Shown here: positions 35,385-47,269 of the stretch, piece by piece
Numbering within the stretch: position 1 is the first letter of the stretch
How the letters are laid out: each line of letters starts with the position of its first letter
Source: Reticulitermes lucifugus
Lineage: Eukaryota; Arthropoda; Insecta; Blattodea; Rhinotermitidae
Direction: 5' to 3'
DNA: 64,000 nucleotides
Assembly: GCA_026260175.1 (NCBI GenBank)
Contig: JAKCWW010001014.1
Location: 19,855 to 83,854, forward strand
Notes under the pieces: generated by a model
The model's database searches: none
What the model was told of the DNA's origin: nothing
Seen by the model: only the letters and a program-made list of their open reading frames with translations
Translations under genes and position numbers: made by a program

Positions 35385-36345
35385 GGCTACTCTTTAAAGC
35401 CAAATTTTCTCTTCTAGCCAAGAAATTCTTCACATTTATAGAAAATGGGGCTTTACTATCGTGTTCAAACAGCTCGCTATTTGTCCACATCCTGAACCAG
35501 ATGAATCCAGCCCACGCCGTCCAAAACTATTTCTTTAAGATCCACTTCAATATTTCACTCCAATTTATGTTAGGTATTCCAAGTTTTACCTTTCTTTCAG
35601 GCCTTCCTACCACAACCATGTATAAATTTCTCTTCTTCCTCACACGTATCACATGCTCCGCCCATCTCATTCTTCTTGATTTTATCACACGCATAATATT
35701 TTTTGAGGCGTAAAAATTACTGATATTCTCATTACGCAGTGTTTTCCAGTCTCTTGTTACTTCCTCCCTCTTAGGTCGAAACGTCTTGCTCAGCATTCTC
35801 TTCTCGAACAGCCTATGTTTTTCTCTTCAAGCACGAGACGAAGTTTCATTCTTATATAAGACAACATGCAAAATTGCAGTTCTGTATACTTTAGTCTGTA
35901 TGTTTCTAGATTTAAAAAAGGAAGACAAAAGATTCTGGACCGAATGTTAGCAAGCATTCCCTGAGTTTAATCTGCCCTTAATTTCTTCATGCATAAAATT
36001 TTAATTTGTTAGCGTTGTTCCGAGATATTTTAACTCAGCTTCAAGGTTAAAGTATCAATTAGCTACCTCTGTTTTGCAATTCGTAGTGGATTCTTTTGAC
36101 GACACAAGAAAATACACTTAATTTTCTCAGCAAGTACTTCTAGACCAGTACTCTTCCTAGCGTCTGATAAAGTTTCTGTGCTTTCCTTCATAGCAAGCAT
36201 CTCCATGTTTCAGGCCATTCTGAATTAGAAATATAACATAAAAATATTTATCTGTCTAGACATTAAGACACATTTAATCTAAATACATTATAATTAACCT
36301 AACTCGTTTCATGGCTCACTAAACTCGGTGACAATCCTAACTGAA
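35385..36345 (-). pseudogene. Non-LTR reverse transcriptase pseudogene lacking the catalytic YADD region
   Basis: In order on the minus strand: QNGLKHGDA (about 36226-36200), ESTETLSDARKSTGLEV, LKYLGTTLTN, MHEEIKGRLNSGNAC, NIQTKVYRTAIL, EKHRLFEKRMLSK, RPKREEVTRDWKTLRNE, RVIKSRRMRWAEHVIRV (about 35690-35640) and VVGRPERKVKLG. This matches the layout of a common insect non-LTR reverse transcriptase from motif NGLKQGDA to the C terminus. Between HGDA and ESTETL about 50 residues are missing, removing the YADD active-site block. There are further stops and frameshifts; the longest clean piece is 89 codons (35527-35796). Degraded C-terminal reading continues to about 35385. Third copy of this lineage in the window. 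Confidence 0.9.
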
Positions 36346-36353
36346 TCATTAGC

Positions 36354-36635
36354 TTGCCTGAAATCTATAAACAGCCGCTGTATTGCTCACAGCCTTGTTA
36401 TTTTTCCCAAATTCCTGACGAATGCACAACACATGAACAGTTCTTGATCTGTTACGAAGAAATTGTTATTTTCTATGGCGAGAAGTTGTTAGCCCTTCTC
36501 CCAACCCCCAATCTGAAGGACTATCCCTTGTCGGCTGTCCGCGACTGCTTATTCAATACATTCGCAGCCATCCGCCACGGTTGGAGTTCGTCTCCTCCAG
36601 TCGCAATCTGAGTACGCGTTATGTGTGGTAACAGT
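36354..36635 (+). repeat. Coding-like dispersed repeat, split by a hAT insertion
   Basis: An 85-codon frame includes IPDECTTHEQFLICYEE, LLALLPTPNLKDYPLSAV and VRDCLFNTFAAIRHG, then stops at 36611. From memory, similar peptides recur in predicted proteins of repeat-rich insects, so it is probably a mobile-element fragment and not a host gene. After the hAT element the sequence resumes at 37634 (gtgacaggtaccaacttaac), continuing the same repeat to about 37690. No catalytic motif is visible. Confidence 0.5.
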
Positions 36636-37633
36636 TAGGATCCTGCGCGGATAAATACTGTAGTATCCACATCCTCCAAGTCCTTATCCGCGGATAAAAT
36701 TACAATTTATTTCATAAACGTCACAACGACAATTCTTTGATAATTAAATAATTTAAATGCAAATTTGTTTCACAAAATTCATCACTGCATAAATTTGTAC
36801 GTTTAATAAGATAGGACACGTTGAAAATAATATACTGAAATTAAGAAATTTAGTTTCACACAGGGCTCATTTAAAGCTACCACAATAATATCATTTAAAA
36901 CTTCATATTATATTATATTATTATATGTTAATATTTGAAAAAAATTTTAATTTAGTTTATGTATTTCTTACAGGTTAAGAAGATATCACTCTACCGTACT
37001 GTTATTTGTTACTGACAGCACTGCACCAAGTACGTTAAAAGAAGATAAATGGTTTTAGTTAGAATATTTCAGTAAAGTCAACAACAATTGAATTTCACGT
37101 ATAGGGGAAAGTCTTTAATAAAGTAATTAGTGAAAATTATCTTTGTGCATTTGTTGGTGAATGATAATCAGTCAACAACAATGTTTCAGTAATAAACGGA
37201 AATATTTAATCTGCAAAATACTATTTCGTGGGCTTACTTTTAAGATGAATGATGTCAAACGCGCTGCATTATAGACACGTGCTCGATCCTCAATCACACG
37301 TCCTGCAATGGAGAAGTGCTCGATGCTGGGACGGCGTAAAAGGTATAGACTAAATTGGTAAGATATCAGAAATGCTTTTTCTTGTTGACAACACCAACAA
37401 GAAGATCAAATACTTCAGTAGACTGAATCTTCTTACATCCGTCCCTAGACACGTCATCCGCCGTGATCATTGACATCGTATATTTGGCAGCTGAAGAAGT
37501 GTCATCGCCCGAAGAATCCTCAAAATTTTCGAAGGTCCCATAACCGCAAACATATTAGAAATCCGCGCCCGTATACAATTTTTATCCGCCGTGAAAATAC
37601 TGATGCGGATATCTACATCCATGCGAGGCCCTA
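36636..37633 (-). mobile_element. hAT-type element, 998 bp, internally deleted
   Basis: The left end starts TAGGATCCTGCGCGG; the right end, reverse complemented, starts TAGGGCCTCGCATGG. About 70 bp of each end match imperfectly (gtagtatccacatc with gtagatatccgcatc, then cgcggataaaat with ggcggataaaaa). Flanks GTAACAGT (36628-36635) and GTGACAGG (37634-37641) agree at 6 of 8, consistent with an old 8-bp duplication. The interior holds a transposase C-terminal remnant on the minus strand. Confidence 0.8.
37230..37500 (-). pseudogene. hAT transposase C-terminal (dimerisation) remnant
   Basis: The minus strand reads an acidic stretch FEDSSGDDTSS, then MITADDV and EVFDLLVGVVNKKKHF. After a stop come FYAVPASST and, in a shifted frame, FSIAGRVIEDRARV. 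The pair YxAxPASS with FSxAGRVIEDRR is the conserved hAT C-terminal signature around SERxFS. The Ser-Glu-Arg core is lost at the frameshift, and the catalytic and BED zinc-finger parts are deleted. Inactive. Confidence 0.8.
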
Positions 37634-37699
37634 GTGACAGGTACCAACTTAACATGCAGAATGATTGTAGGTATAATGGAATTATTTATTCTTACGTAA

Positions 37700-38205
37700 C
37701 GTGCAAACGGTTAAAACGATAGCAGAAAGTCTCTTTTATTACAGAAACTGGTTTTCAGCTGCCACATTTGTACACTTCAAGAGTTCGAACTGTTTATGTT
37801 CCACCTCCTACTCCTATCCACGACTGTACGCTAGCCGTAAAAAAGAATTTTGTGGCATGTTTATGCAGTGGCAGAGGAGCACATGTTAAGCCTCCTTGCC
37901 TTATGTGTTTGATAAACTTTTAAAAAGCTTCCATCATCTCAACTGCTGCACGTCTCAGCTACGAAACTACACCACCATCCACTACCTTCCTGGCAGTGGC
38001 GGTTTCTTTTAAGGTTCTTATCTGTCATCCACACATCTCGTCATGCAGGCTATAAAGCATACACTGCCCCGGTTTCTGGAGCCTTAACTCAACCCAAAAC
38101 AAGTCTTTCATCTACAAGTAAACTGAGACTAGGTCTCTGAGAACCGAACTCCCTTGCCTGAATCATAAAACTTAAATTTCCCGAACTGACTGCGTAGCTA
38201 TATAA
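37700..38205. other. Unassigned sequence
   Basis: Nothing recognised. Confidence 0.4.
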
Positions 38206-38211
38206 AGTGTA

Positions 38212-38544
38212 CAGTACTCTGAATTGTCCGGCGTAATGGTGGGGCGGGAGCTGCACGATAATTCAGAACTATGGATAATCGAAAACATAACCTTTATTGA
38301 GCAACGAACCAAAAACAAACAGTAACTTATTTATTATATACTTAACACATACATAGCTTACGAGTAACGCTTATTGTTTAAGTAAATAGTCCTTGATTTT
38401 CGTTTGAGTTGAGGTCTCTTTTCGAGTACTCGGCGCTAAATTACGTAATTTCCCACCTACGTCTTTAGTCATTAACAACTTACGATCGTGCACGGATAAT
38501 CCGCAAACCGAATAATCAGCACAGGGATAATCGAGTGTACACTG
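38212..38544 (-). mobile_element. pogo/Tigger-like element, 333 bp, TA flanks
   Basis: The left end is CAGTACTCTGAATTGTCCGG. The right end, reverse complemented, is CAGTGTACACTCGATTATCC. They match over most positions with a 2-base gap. TA flanks both sides (38210-38211 and 38545-38546). Subterminal ggataatcg and ggataatccgc motifs recur. A minus frame ending TSTQTKIKDYLLKQ at 38371 resembles the charged C terminus of pogo-class transposases, but this is tentative. Confidence 0.8.
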
Positions 38545-38549
38545 TATAA

Positions 38550-41500
38550 ACACAGACGGTTTATAATACGTAACTAGGGTCAGAAATATTAAGATTTAGG
38601 TTTGGAACGATACACAACAGTTTAGCACTTTCGCTGGCAAATTATTTTGAGCTGTATACATATAGCTGTTTATAATTTTTGACAGTGTCACTAGGTCTTT
38701 TAAATTTAGACATCCCGCTGTGACGTGTAACACTATACGATGGAGAGGAACGTCACTCACAACTATTGGCCCTCCATCGTCTAATAGAACTATATATTTC
38801 TTTTAATTCTGCTATATTCCTGTCTCCTCTAGCTTAGTTTTTCCTAAACAGGAAAAAAACATATCTGTATTATAACCATGCTGTATGTGTGTGTCAGTGT
38901 CTGTGGCTGTGTGTCACTTGACCAACTGTATCGAAATATTACATGAAAATCATGCCACTGGCGGATACCCCAAAGGCATATCTACGAGGACAGATAATGG
39001 AGGCAGCAGACGCCACTAAAATACTAGTACATATCTACAACACTACACGGCGAGGTAGCCTAAAAGACCTTTATTTTTAATGTTTATATTTTCATGAAGC
39101 TGTGAAATATTGGAAGGGGCTTTCTTTGCCAGTGAACGTAGCAAATAAGTAAATAATTAAATAAATAAAGAAATAAATAAATGTAAACATTTCAATATCC
39201 TGATATCTGACACACAATATTCTGTTTTTTAGACTCTGGAATCCTACACGAAATTTCGTGAAGACCTCTTCATATAAAAACTAAGAAGAGCATTTTTATG
39301 CCTGTTATCAGTGATTCTCAGAGCTAGTGTGTGTCGTGAGAGCCTTCTTATATGTCATGAACTGTGTTCTTGAACTTCTGTTCACAAACAAGACGAAAAC
39401 CTGTGTCTAAATTGCAGCATATTTCTTTGTAATATTATATGATAAATGTGCGGTAATTTGCTGAAATAGGCTACTGAGTAGGTGTTAGTAATATTTGGGT
39501 CTAGAAGCCGATGTGATTTATGAGTTGCAGTCGTGGACAAAGAAATCTTAGCACTACTGTTGTGAAGAGCACACTTCACCCTTAGGGGAGCCAGACATCG
39601 TGTTTTTCAAGCTATGGCATTTAAAATCACTCCATGTTCATACGATTTAATTTCCCGCCACAAACATCGTCAACATGGTGGCACTGGAAACTTCAGGGAC
39701 TACGGAGATACAATCGTTTTGGATGTATGGTAAAGAATTTCTGTAAGCTAATAAAAATTCCCGTTTTGAAATAAGCAGCTAATGTCGAAGTTACACTTCA
39801 ATACGATGTAAAACAACGCTGCTACGCGTGAAATGGATATAAGTAAATTTATTTGTTTGGGAACTTGAAATTATATTTTGTGATAGACTATAAGCAGACC
39901 CATAACCCTAAATACAAAGCCATGTATGGCCTATTTTGTTATTCATAATTACAAAGAATGCAGCGATATCAAGCTTCTAGTTTATGTTGACTTACGGCAA
40001 ATTACCATAACGCGGAAAATAAATACTGCAACTAAGTAACATACTAAAACTTTTCCAAGTTCTGCTAATATCTCCACTGACTTTTGCATCTAAAGCAACT
40101 TTGTTTTTCGCAAGTTTTTAAGAACTTCTTACTGTAACATACCTTGTTACTACTGTTATTCTTACTGTTTTGTTTTATATTTCTGTCTCTTGTTAAGAAC
40201 TTAAAAATTAAAATAAAAAATTAATTTTACATATCCTTCGTATGTGTGCAAAATTTCGGCCCAAATTCTTCTGAAGGAACTCAAATTTAGGGTGTCTAAA
40301 AACCGAATGCTGATCACAGCATTTGGACCTAAGACAAAGTGCTACAGAAGACGAGAATATGAGATTAAAAAGCTCATCATAATTTTTACTCTTCAGGGCT
40401 GTTACTGTGATTATATTAACATGAATGCGCAACATGTAGCATACAAAGGAGAAGAAGTGAGATACGTTTCCAAAATTTTGGCTGGGAAATAATACTCAGT
40501 ACAAAAATTGATCATAGAAATTTAAGGTTTGAATATGTGAATTGGATTCAACTTGCTCAGAACAAAGTTCCAGTGGTGATATATGTGGTTCCAGTGATGT
40601 GGGACCTCGGGGCGCCATGGAAATCGTCAATTTCTTAATTCTTTCTTAAACAATTAATTTTTCTTAAGTGATATCAACTGTTCCGAGAATCCTGCAGCGC
40701 GCAGCTCGCCTTAGGCCGTACACTCCAAGAAATAGGCTATGATACATCGTACTCATTGGGTAGGTAACCGGCTTCGAATATGTTTGTACCTCAAATATTC
40801 AAAACGCCAGGCGAAAAGCTGGGAGCTACTGTACTCCTCCTCCCAAAGTGACGCATTCATTCACCTTCTGAGAGTTATTTTATGGCGCACGCCCTTGCAT
40901 GCGTAGAGAAACTAAGAACGTTGAAGGAAAGTGGATAAAGGAAAGACAGAAAGCGGATGTTTGGATCGAGTTTCCGGTGAAGAAGTTCACTGAAGATTCA
41001 TTAGAGCAGTACACTAGAGTACTTACGCATATACGATCCATCTACCCTACTTTGCGTCATCTTGTCATTTTGAAGTAGAGAACTCATTGCTGCCAACTCT
41101 CAAGAAGATGGTAGATTTAGTATGGGGTGTTACGTTACAAGATAAACAAAGGCAGCTACACTAGCTCCTCATTATAAATGTCGGAATAACATTAACGATG
41201 AACAAAAGGTTCACTGAATCAAACACCCCTTCTGCTCTAGTACTGTGTTCAACCACCTGAAAGGCAACAGCATACCCTTTAAGAAATTAACATATTCCCC
41301 GATGGCAAAATAAATACAGCAATATATCAGAATATTAAAGCGAGGTACTATGTAAACCACCCCAAGCGCAGACATTAGCAACTAGCGTGTTGTCATTATC
41401 AATCAGAGCACGTACGTATTTCAAACAGCTCGGATATTTTCATGCCGTTACCAAAAGGAATGTTCTTTCCATTCCACGTTTATTTGTATACGAGCAGTCA

Positions 41501-42010
41501 CAGCACATTTCGTTATAAAACTCGATATCCTTTTATTTTAATGCGAGTTTAGAGAGAATGTGGATTTACGAGAACGCTGACTCTGGGGTGGTTGATAAAT
41601 CGATTGAAGTGATGGGAATGTGGCAAGAAGAAACAGGACAAATACCCTAACAAATTTTAGTTTTGTACTTTTCAGAATATACGGGTAAACTGCGTCCCCG
41701 TTACGAAATAGTTTTATATGTAAGACAGAACACACCGGACTGGGATCCCACGCTTCGACTGGGTTATCTGGATTTATGAATTCCTGTATTCCTCAGGGCT
41801 TCACAACTTTCTAATATTCTTCTTTGGCACAGAGAGTCGAATAGAGATCTTCTAATTCCGAGGTAAGGAATCTGTGGCTACAGAAAACGTTTGCTGCGAA
41901 CTGAATACGTAATCTTAGGCAGGTAAACCCAGAAACTTTGCTTCAAATATTATATCTATTTTTACTTCCTTTTTGCATTTTATATTATTCGTGAATTAAG
42001 GTTCTCACAG
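38550..42010. other. Long unassigned AT-rich stretch
   Basis: Includes aaataaataa-type simple sequence at 39145-39182 and a moderately GC-rich patch at 40590-40910 without a readable frame. gttccagtg occurs twice about 20 bp apart near 40570-40600. No gene or element recognised. Confidence 0.35.
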
Positions 42011-42013
42011 GGC

Positions 42014-42079
42014 ATGACTCCGTGTTTACTGGTAATTCATTATTAGCTGGTAATTAATTACCAATAAACAAGGTGTCAT
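42014..42079. repeat. 66-bp hairpin with 24-bp arms
   Basis: Arm 42014-42037 (atgactccgtgtttactgg, then taatt) and arm 42056-42079, reverse complemented, match at 21 of 24; the loop is 18 nt. Could be a tiny palindromic mobile element or a structured RNA. Confidence 0.8.
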
Positions 42080-42084
42080 ACTCC

Positions 42085-44470
42085 AGAAGGCTGTATTCTT
42101 TATAAAAAAAACACTGTAGAAACCTCAAATTACACATTGTACACACATATGGGGAAGTTAATCTACGAAAGAAAGGAAGTGGAGGCAAAACGTTCCCCCG
42201 AAAACTCTGTATTTAATTACAAATCAACAAGCCGCCTTTGAGCAGAAGACTGTAATAGTTTATAATAATTTGCTCATATCTTCATATTTGTGATATTTCA
42301 TTTCTGAGAGCTGACAAACGTATTATGGAGATGTAATTTGAAGGAAAATAACAAAACACCCTTTGAAAATGAAGATGAAAATTCAAAAGACACGATGTTG
42401 AGAAATTATTTCCCTTATAGTCTCTGTCTGAACAAATTAGAAGTTAAATTCAATGTATTTAAGCACTATGTAAAGAAATAGGTTATAGCAAATAATTTGT
42501 TTATTTTTACTAAATTTGTGTGTCTTGCTTACTGATTTTTGAGGATAGGGATACTGTGAACTTAATTATAACATCTTGTGGTTAATATTATGAAATCAAC
42601 AACCATTAATATTTTTCACGGAAGATGTTCCTAAAATAATCGTCTTATTCCTATACGTTCGCTAATTCACGGTTGGAAAGAGTACACTGTCTTTCACATC
42701 TTTAGAATACAGTGACAGTTTTTCAAAGCAACCCAGGAAATGAGATTTTCCTATAACGATCGTAGCCTCTATATGAGATTCAGTTTTTAACGATAGTAAA
42801 AAATCCTATCACTATCTGCTGAGTTTTAACCCGGAAGCTCGTAGTATGAATTTTAGTCTCTGACTTGACGATTATCATGACGAATCTTGGCAAACACAAC
42901 GTTTTTGGACACCCTCTTTTAGACGCTCTGTAGGAAATTCTTATGACTGCACTTCCTTTTTTGACGAAACTCTGAATCAAACATATTTGGTAACTCCAGC
43001 TTCGTTGAGAAGGGCGTAAGCGTGGCAAATTCAGTAATCTGAACACCAATTTTTAGGCACACTATAATATTTCCTTATGGTCATCTCGAATAATATTTTC
43101 CGCAGAGTTCTTAGTAGCAGAACAACTTTATTTTCCTTGACATTCCTTCTTTGACGCACCGTTCAGAACACACAAGACAGGACAAAAGGTGTAACATATC
43201 TCGGAAGCCACACAGACACTCCACAGCTTCAATTTTCTTTACAGGAAATAAGCATGGGACTAAAACTGTTTGACGTACCGGAAATAATTACTTTTAACTC
43301 CGGCTGAAAGCACATCTATCGGGAAAATGCTTGTACTGGGTTGTGTTGGCTCAGTTTAGTATTTTAATATCCGTTTATGAATCACTTCTATATCCATCGC
43401 GCAGATATTAATCTTGGTAGAAATCTCCGTATCTTTTTCTTTTATTATATTGTTGGAATTCTCTTCATTTCGTCTGACAGAGTAAAGAAATATCGAGTTT
43501 TCTTGAGCCAGACATGAACCTAAGTAATGTTACACGTAATCGAGACTAACAAAATATGCATCCATTATAAATCATCTGGAGCAATGGGACTCATCTTGAA
43601 AAATAAAAAAAACAAGTGTCAGAAAAGGACTGTAATGTGGAAGATAAAATGGATAAAATAAGATTATGAAACTGGTCGTTGTGCAAAACCTTCCGTTTCA
43701 CAGAAACATATTGCTGAATTATAAACCACATTTCAATAACTAATAATAATATGAAGCTAAATTGCAAATTTTTTCACTTAAACGTTAGACCTGCAGCCAC
43801 AAAATTAACTTAAAATTTCATTAACCAACTTATCGTGTTTTGCTCTTTGCACAAACAGCGTCGTCGATTACAGAAAGTAGCTCAAGTAACGGGTTAGAGT
43901 CTCGTCCTTTCACCATCATTTTTTCATAAAAGTACGTATTCATAATCTGAGTGTGCATTCAGAAAACACTTCAAGGAAGCAACAAATGTAAAGACACCAC
44001 ATAGACGGCACTGCGGAATAGGAAGTCTTTGAAAGTAGGCGTGATTCGATATAACAAACTATCTTCCCGGAGCTGTCAATGATAACTTGAAAATGCTGAC
44101 TATCGTTATTAGAGGCAGGTAAAACAACATGCAGAGTAGGATTTCAAATCGAAATATCAGGCTGCAAGGGCCATGTTTCATGATGTACTTGTAGAAATAC
44201 ACCGTGCACCAAAGAAAACAGTCTTTAGTATTGATAACATTACGACTAATAACAATTCTCGCGAAATATAAAATACCAGAGCGAATCTTGGATCATAGCA
44301 GCTGGGAGAAATTCTGCACACGGACAGAAGGGTTGACAGCAATGTTTATCAACTGTGGGTTAACGAGGTGAGTGGAACATGCAGATTCTTTCCTTTAGGC
44401 CACTTCAATCTTAAAATTCGATTGTCATCATTGATAGGAATATTATATCTTTTGTAATAACATTTTCACT
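42085..44470. other. Unassigned AT-rich sequence
   Basis: An 89-codon minus frame at 42780-43049 is basic with no motif. Nothing else recognised. Confidence 0.35.
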
Positions 44471-44475
44471 CTATA

Positions 44476-44721
44476 ATAGGCGATGAAGGCTCAAAAGGGG
44501 AGTAGTGGTATAGCTCTACTCTTTCTTTAACCTCGGCGCAAGATGGGGGTGGGTGGACAACGCCACTCCCCAGCCGCTTTACCCCCAGGAACGAAATGTG
44601 GTACCATTTTACAGGACGCTGGGTCTGGACGGGTGAGGAAAATCTTGCCCCCACAGAGATTGGATCCCCGGACCGTTCAGACTTTAGCGAGTCGCTACAC
44701 TGACTACGCTATCCCGGCTCA
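44476..44721 (-). mobile_element. SINE B, nearly complete
   Basis: The minus strand begins gagccgggatagcgtagtca with gcgactcgct. The central region gggggtaaagcggctgggga and the tail (ttgcgccgagg, ctataccactactcc, gccttcatcgcc) follow. Head and tail are in the expected order. Confidence 0.9.
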
Positions 44722-44724
44722 CAA

Positions 44725-45545
44725 TGAATGTTTTCATACAGTAAATATTGGTTTTTAGTGTTTAAGTATCTTCTTTTAATTTTAAATTTAACCGCGATTC
44801 TTGCCTAAAGGTTCCTTGTAATTAGTGACATCTAGTAAGGGGTTCATTGTAACAGAAGTGTTGACGATCAATTCTTTGCAGCGCGAAACGCTCGCAAATC
44901 AATGTTGAAATCTAACAAAAAACAGGGCCCTATCGCGCACAGACAGCCTTTAATATTTAGTCAAAAAGTAAATTTTTCTTGCCTCTATATATAATCTGTG
45001 AAGTTGGCTTTTCTGTGCATGCCAATGTGAAGCATTCAAACTTGCATCATGAGCTTTATACATCAAAATGCAGAGAGAATGTAAATGATTTGCCATTTAA
45101 TTTTCCAGCTTAAAAATGCAGAAACATTAATCGAAAGCAGCCGGCTTTCTACTGTTATTTACGGAATTAAAACGCTGCCATGGTAAAAAGGATTTTGTCC
45201 GTCTGAAAAATGATTCTTTACAAATTAGGACAACTTCACAGTTCTTGAAGATACATTCGTTTCAAGTATAATGTTGCTAGGAAAACTCGAGTATCAATGT
45301 AAATTGGAGACATGTGTCACCTATCAACCGTAAAATACTCGACACATAACAAGGAAACTTTTTCGCACTACTCGGAAATAAATGATACAGCAACAGGTTC
45401 GGAAAGTTTTAAAGGACTCGTGTGTTGACTGAGGTGTGCATAACAAATCTGTAAGCAACATCACATTAGTCTACTTTCAAGGTGGCTCGAATGTTAATAA
45501 ATATTCTCGCGTTAAAAAAGGCAGTGAACCGGAGCCAGTTCCATC
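44725..45545. other. Unassigned AT-rich sequence
   Basis: Nothing recognised. Confidence 0.4.
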
Positions 45546-45548
45546 AAG

Positions 45549-45563
45549 TGTGTGTGTGTGTGT
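45549..45563. repeat. (GT)n microsatellite, short
   Basis: gtgtgtgtgtgtgtg run. Confidence 0.85.
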
Positions 45564-45782
45564 GTCTACCAACATCTATTTCATCCCTATTTCCACATCT
45601 TCATTCTCTGACCACGGTAGAAAATCGTACGGATTGTGAAGTTGAAGGTGCTTGAAACTTCGTCCTTCCTGGAACCATTTTCTTCTCGGAATTTTTCTAA
45701 GTCCGTGTTTAAAATCAAATTAAGACACTGTTTCGAGAACAGGATTGTTCTATTATCAGGTAAAGAGCGAGAGAAACGCTTA

Positions 45783-45994
45783 CTTATTTGGGCCCGATAG
45801 GCAGAGTTAGTATAAAGTCTGGGCCTAGAAATTTAGAGCATATTTGCCAATCAGGCCCAGTGTATCGAAGACTTTGCGACCAGCACTCTCTCTACATGAG
45901 CACGCAGCAGCAGAAATTTGAGAACGGAGCAAATCGCTAACCTGTGACTGGGACCACAGGGTTAGGAGAGCTTTGCCTATCTGGCCCAAATGAG
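45783..45994. mobile_element. Miniature inverted-repeat element, 212 bp, 8-bp duplication
   Basis: The left end is CTTATTTGGGCCCGATAGGC. The reverse-complemented right end is CTCATTTGGGCCAGATAGGC; 22 of 26 terminal bases match. AACGCTTA (45775-45782) and AACGTTTA (45995-46002) flank it at 7 of 8. A further inverted copy of the terminal motif (tttgccaatcaggccca) lies inside at about 45844-45860. The 99-codon frame crossing it (45825-46124) extends past the element edge and is not a gene. The duplication size suggests hAT or P superfamily; the ends do not start with CAG. Confidence 0.85.
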
Positions 45995-46009
45995 AACGTT
46001 TATCACTAT

Positions 46010-47265
46010 TTGACCTGAGGTCGGAAATCAATCCTGTCCCCGAAAGGCTCTGTCTTAATTTTATTTTTAACACTAGGCGATGGACAAATCCAAACAGCCA
46101 ACGAAGCCAAATGCGATACACCATCTTCAGAATCCTGCAGAACTTTAGGCATATTCCTCCTTTTTGCCTACCGTTGACTCTCCTTTCAGCTTGGAACCGG
46201 TTAAAAATGGTTCGATGGAACCGGTATCTAAAACTTGAAAACAGATAAATATAAATGCCCTGGAAGCAAGCCCGACCCCGTCAGATGCTACAAAGCAATA
46301 GCACCGCATATGGTGAAGAACCTGATTTATTTTCCATTCTGAAGCATGCGCTAATAAAAACCGGCTACTGACAATAAAACATGGATGCCAATAGTTAAAA
46401 TTCGGGCAGCACACCCCAGCTTCCAGCCATCACCCCCACCGTAATTGAAGCAGTCCAAAGCGCTTGTTATCACTACCAACATTCCTCTGAAAATAATGTT
46501 TAGGCGACCATAGAGGAATATTGGGAATTATCGATGGAGAGGAAAGCATAACCGATCAAGGGAGATGTGGGTGTGTCAGTCTACAAGACCCACTCCAGGC
46601 AACACGAATGTCACACGAATTTTGGAGACGACGAGAGAATTAAAACAATGTCGAAAAACCAAGCACGAAACGTATGGCAAGGTTATAGGCATATCAAGCC
46701 TTAATGTGGAGGCAGCTGTTGGCAACTGTTGGCAATTTGGAGTCTTATTCGTAATGCCCTGATTTGTACCGCGGAAGGTCAACAGGCTATGCTGACCAAG
46801 GACTGCGTGATTTTCTCAACCTGCCCAAACAGATGTCAGGATAATAGATATATATACAGACTCTAGCGTAAACTCGTTCATTCTTCCATTCATGTACATT
46901 TGTATATTTTAAGTCACATCAAACTTAAGGGAAGGTCTAACTACATTGCACGCTTAAATAAAGAGGGCTGTAGACAATAAAGACTGTAAACTAGTGTGCG
47001 GCTACTATAATTTCCAGCAAACAGAATCCTTTTTCATAAACTGACACTGCCGCAGCATAGGAAGAAATTACTGCTTTTATGGCGCCCAAAGTTTACGTAC
47101 CGTCTTCATAATGGCTCGACATTGGTCACTATCCTTCATTTGAGTCCAATAAACCTGTTATACTATAAAAACATTTATAGAAGATTACAGACAAATTATT
47201 ATAAAAACCTACGCAATAAAAGCTCCTGCCTGAAGTCGATATGTGTTTTTTTTCTTTCATCGAAA
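46010..47265. other. Unassigned sequence
   Basis: Short frames on both strands at 46145-46782 have no recognisable motif. agctgttggcaactgttggc near 46710 is a small tandem duplication. Confidence 0.35.
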
Positions 47266-47269
47266 AGGC

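Noticed and set aside
39145-39182. Possible poly(A) tail of a retroposon
   Set aside because: It is an irregular aaataaataa simple repeat with no element body upstream.
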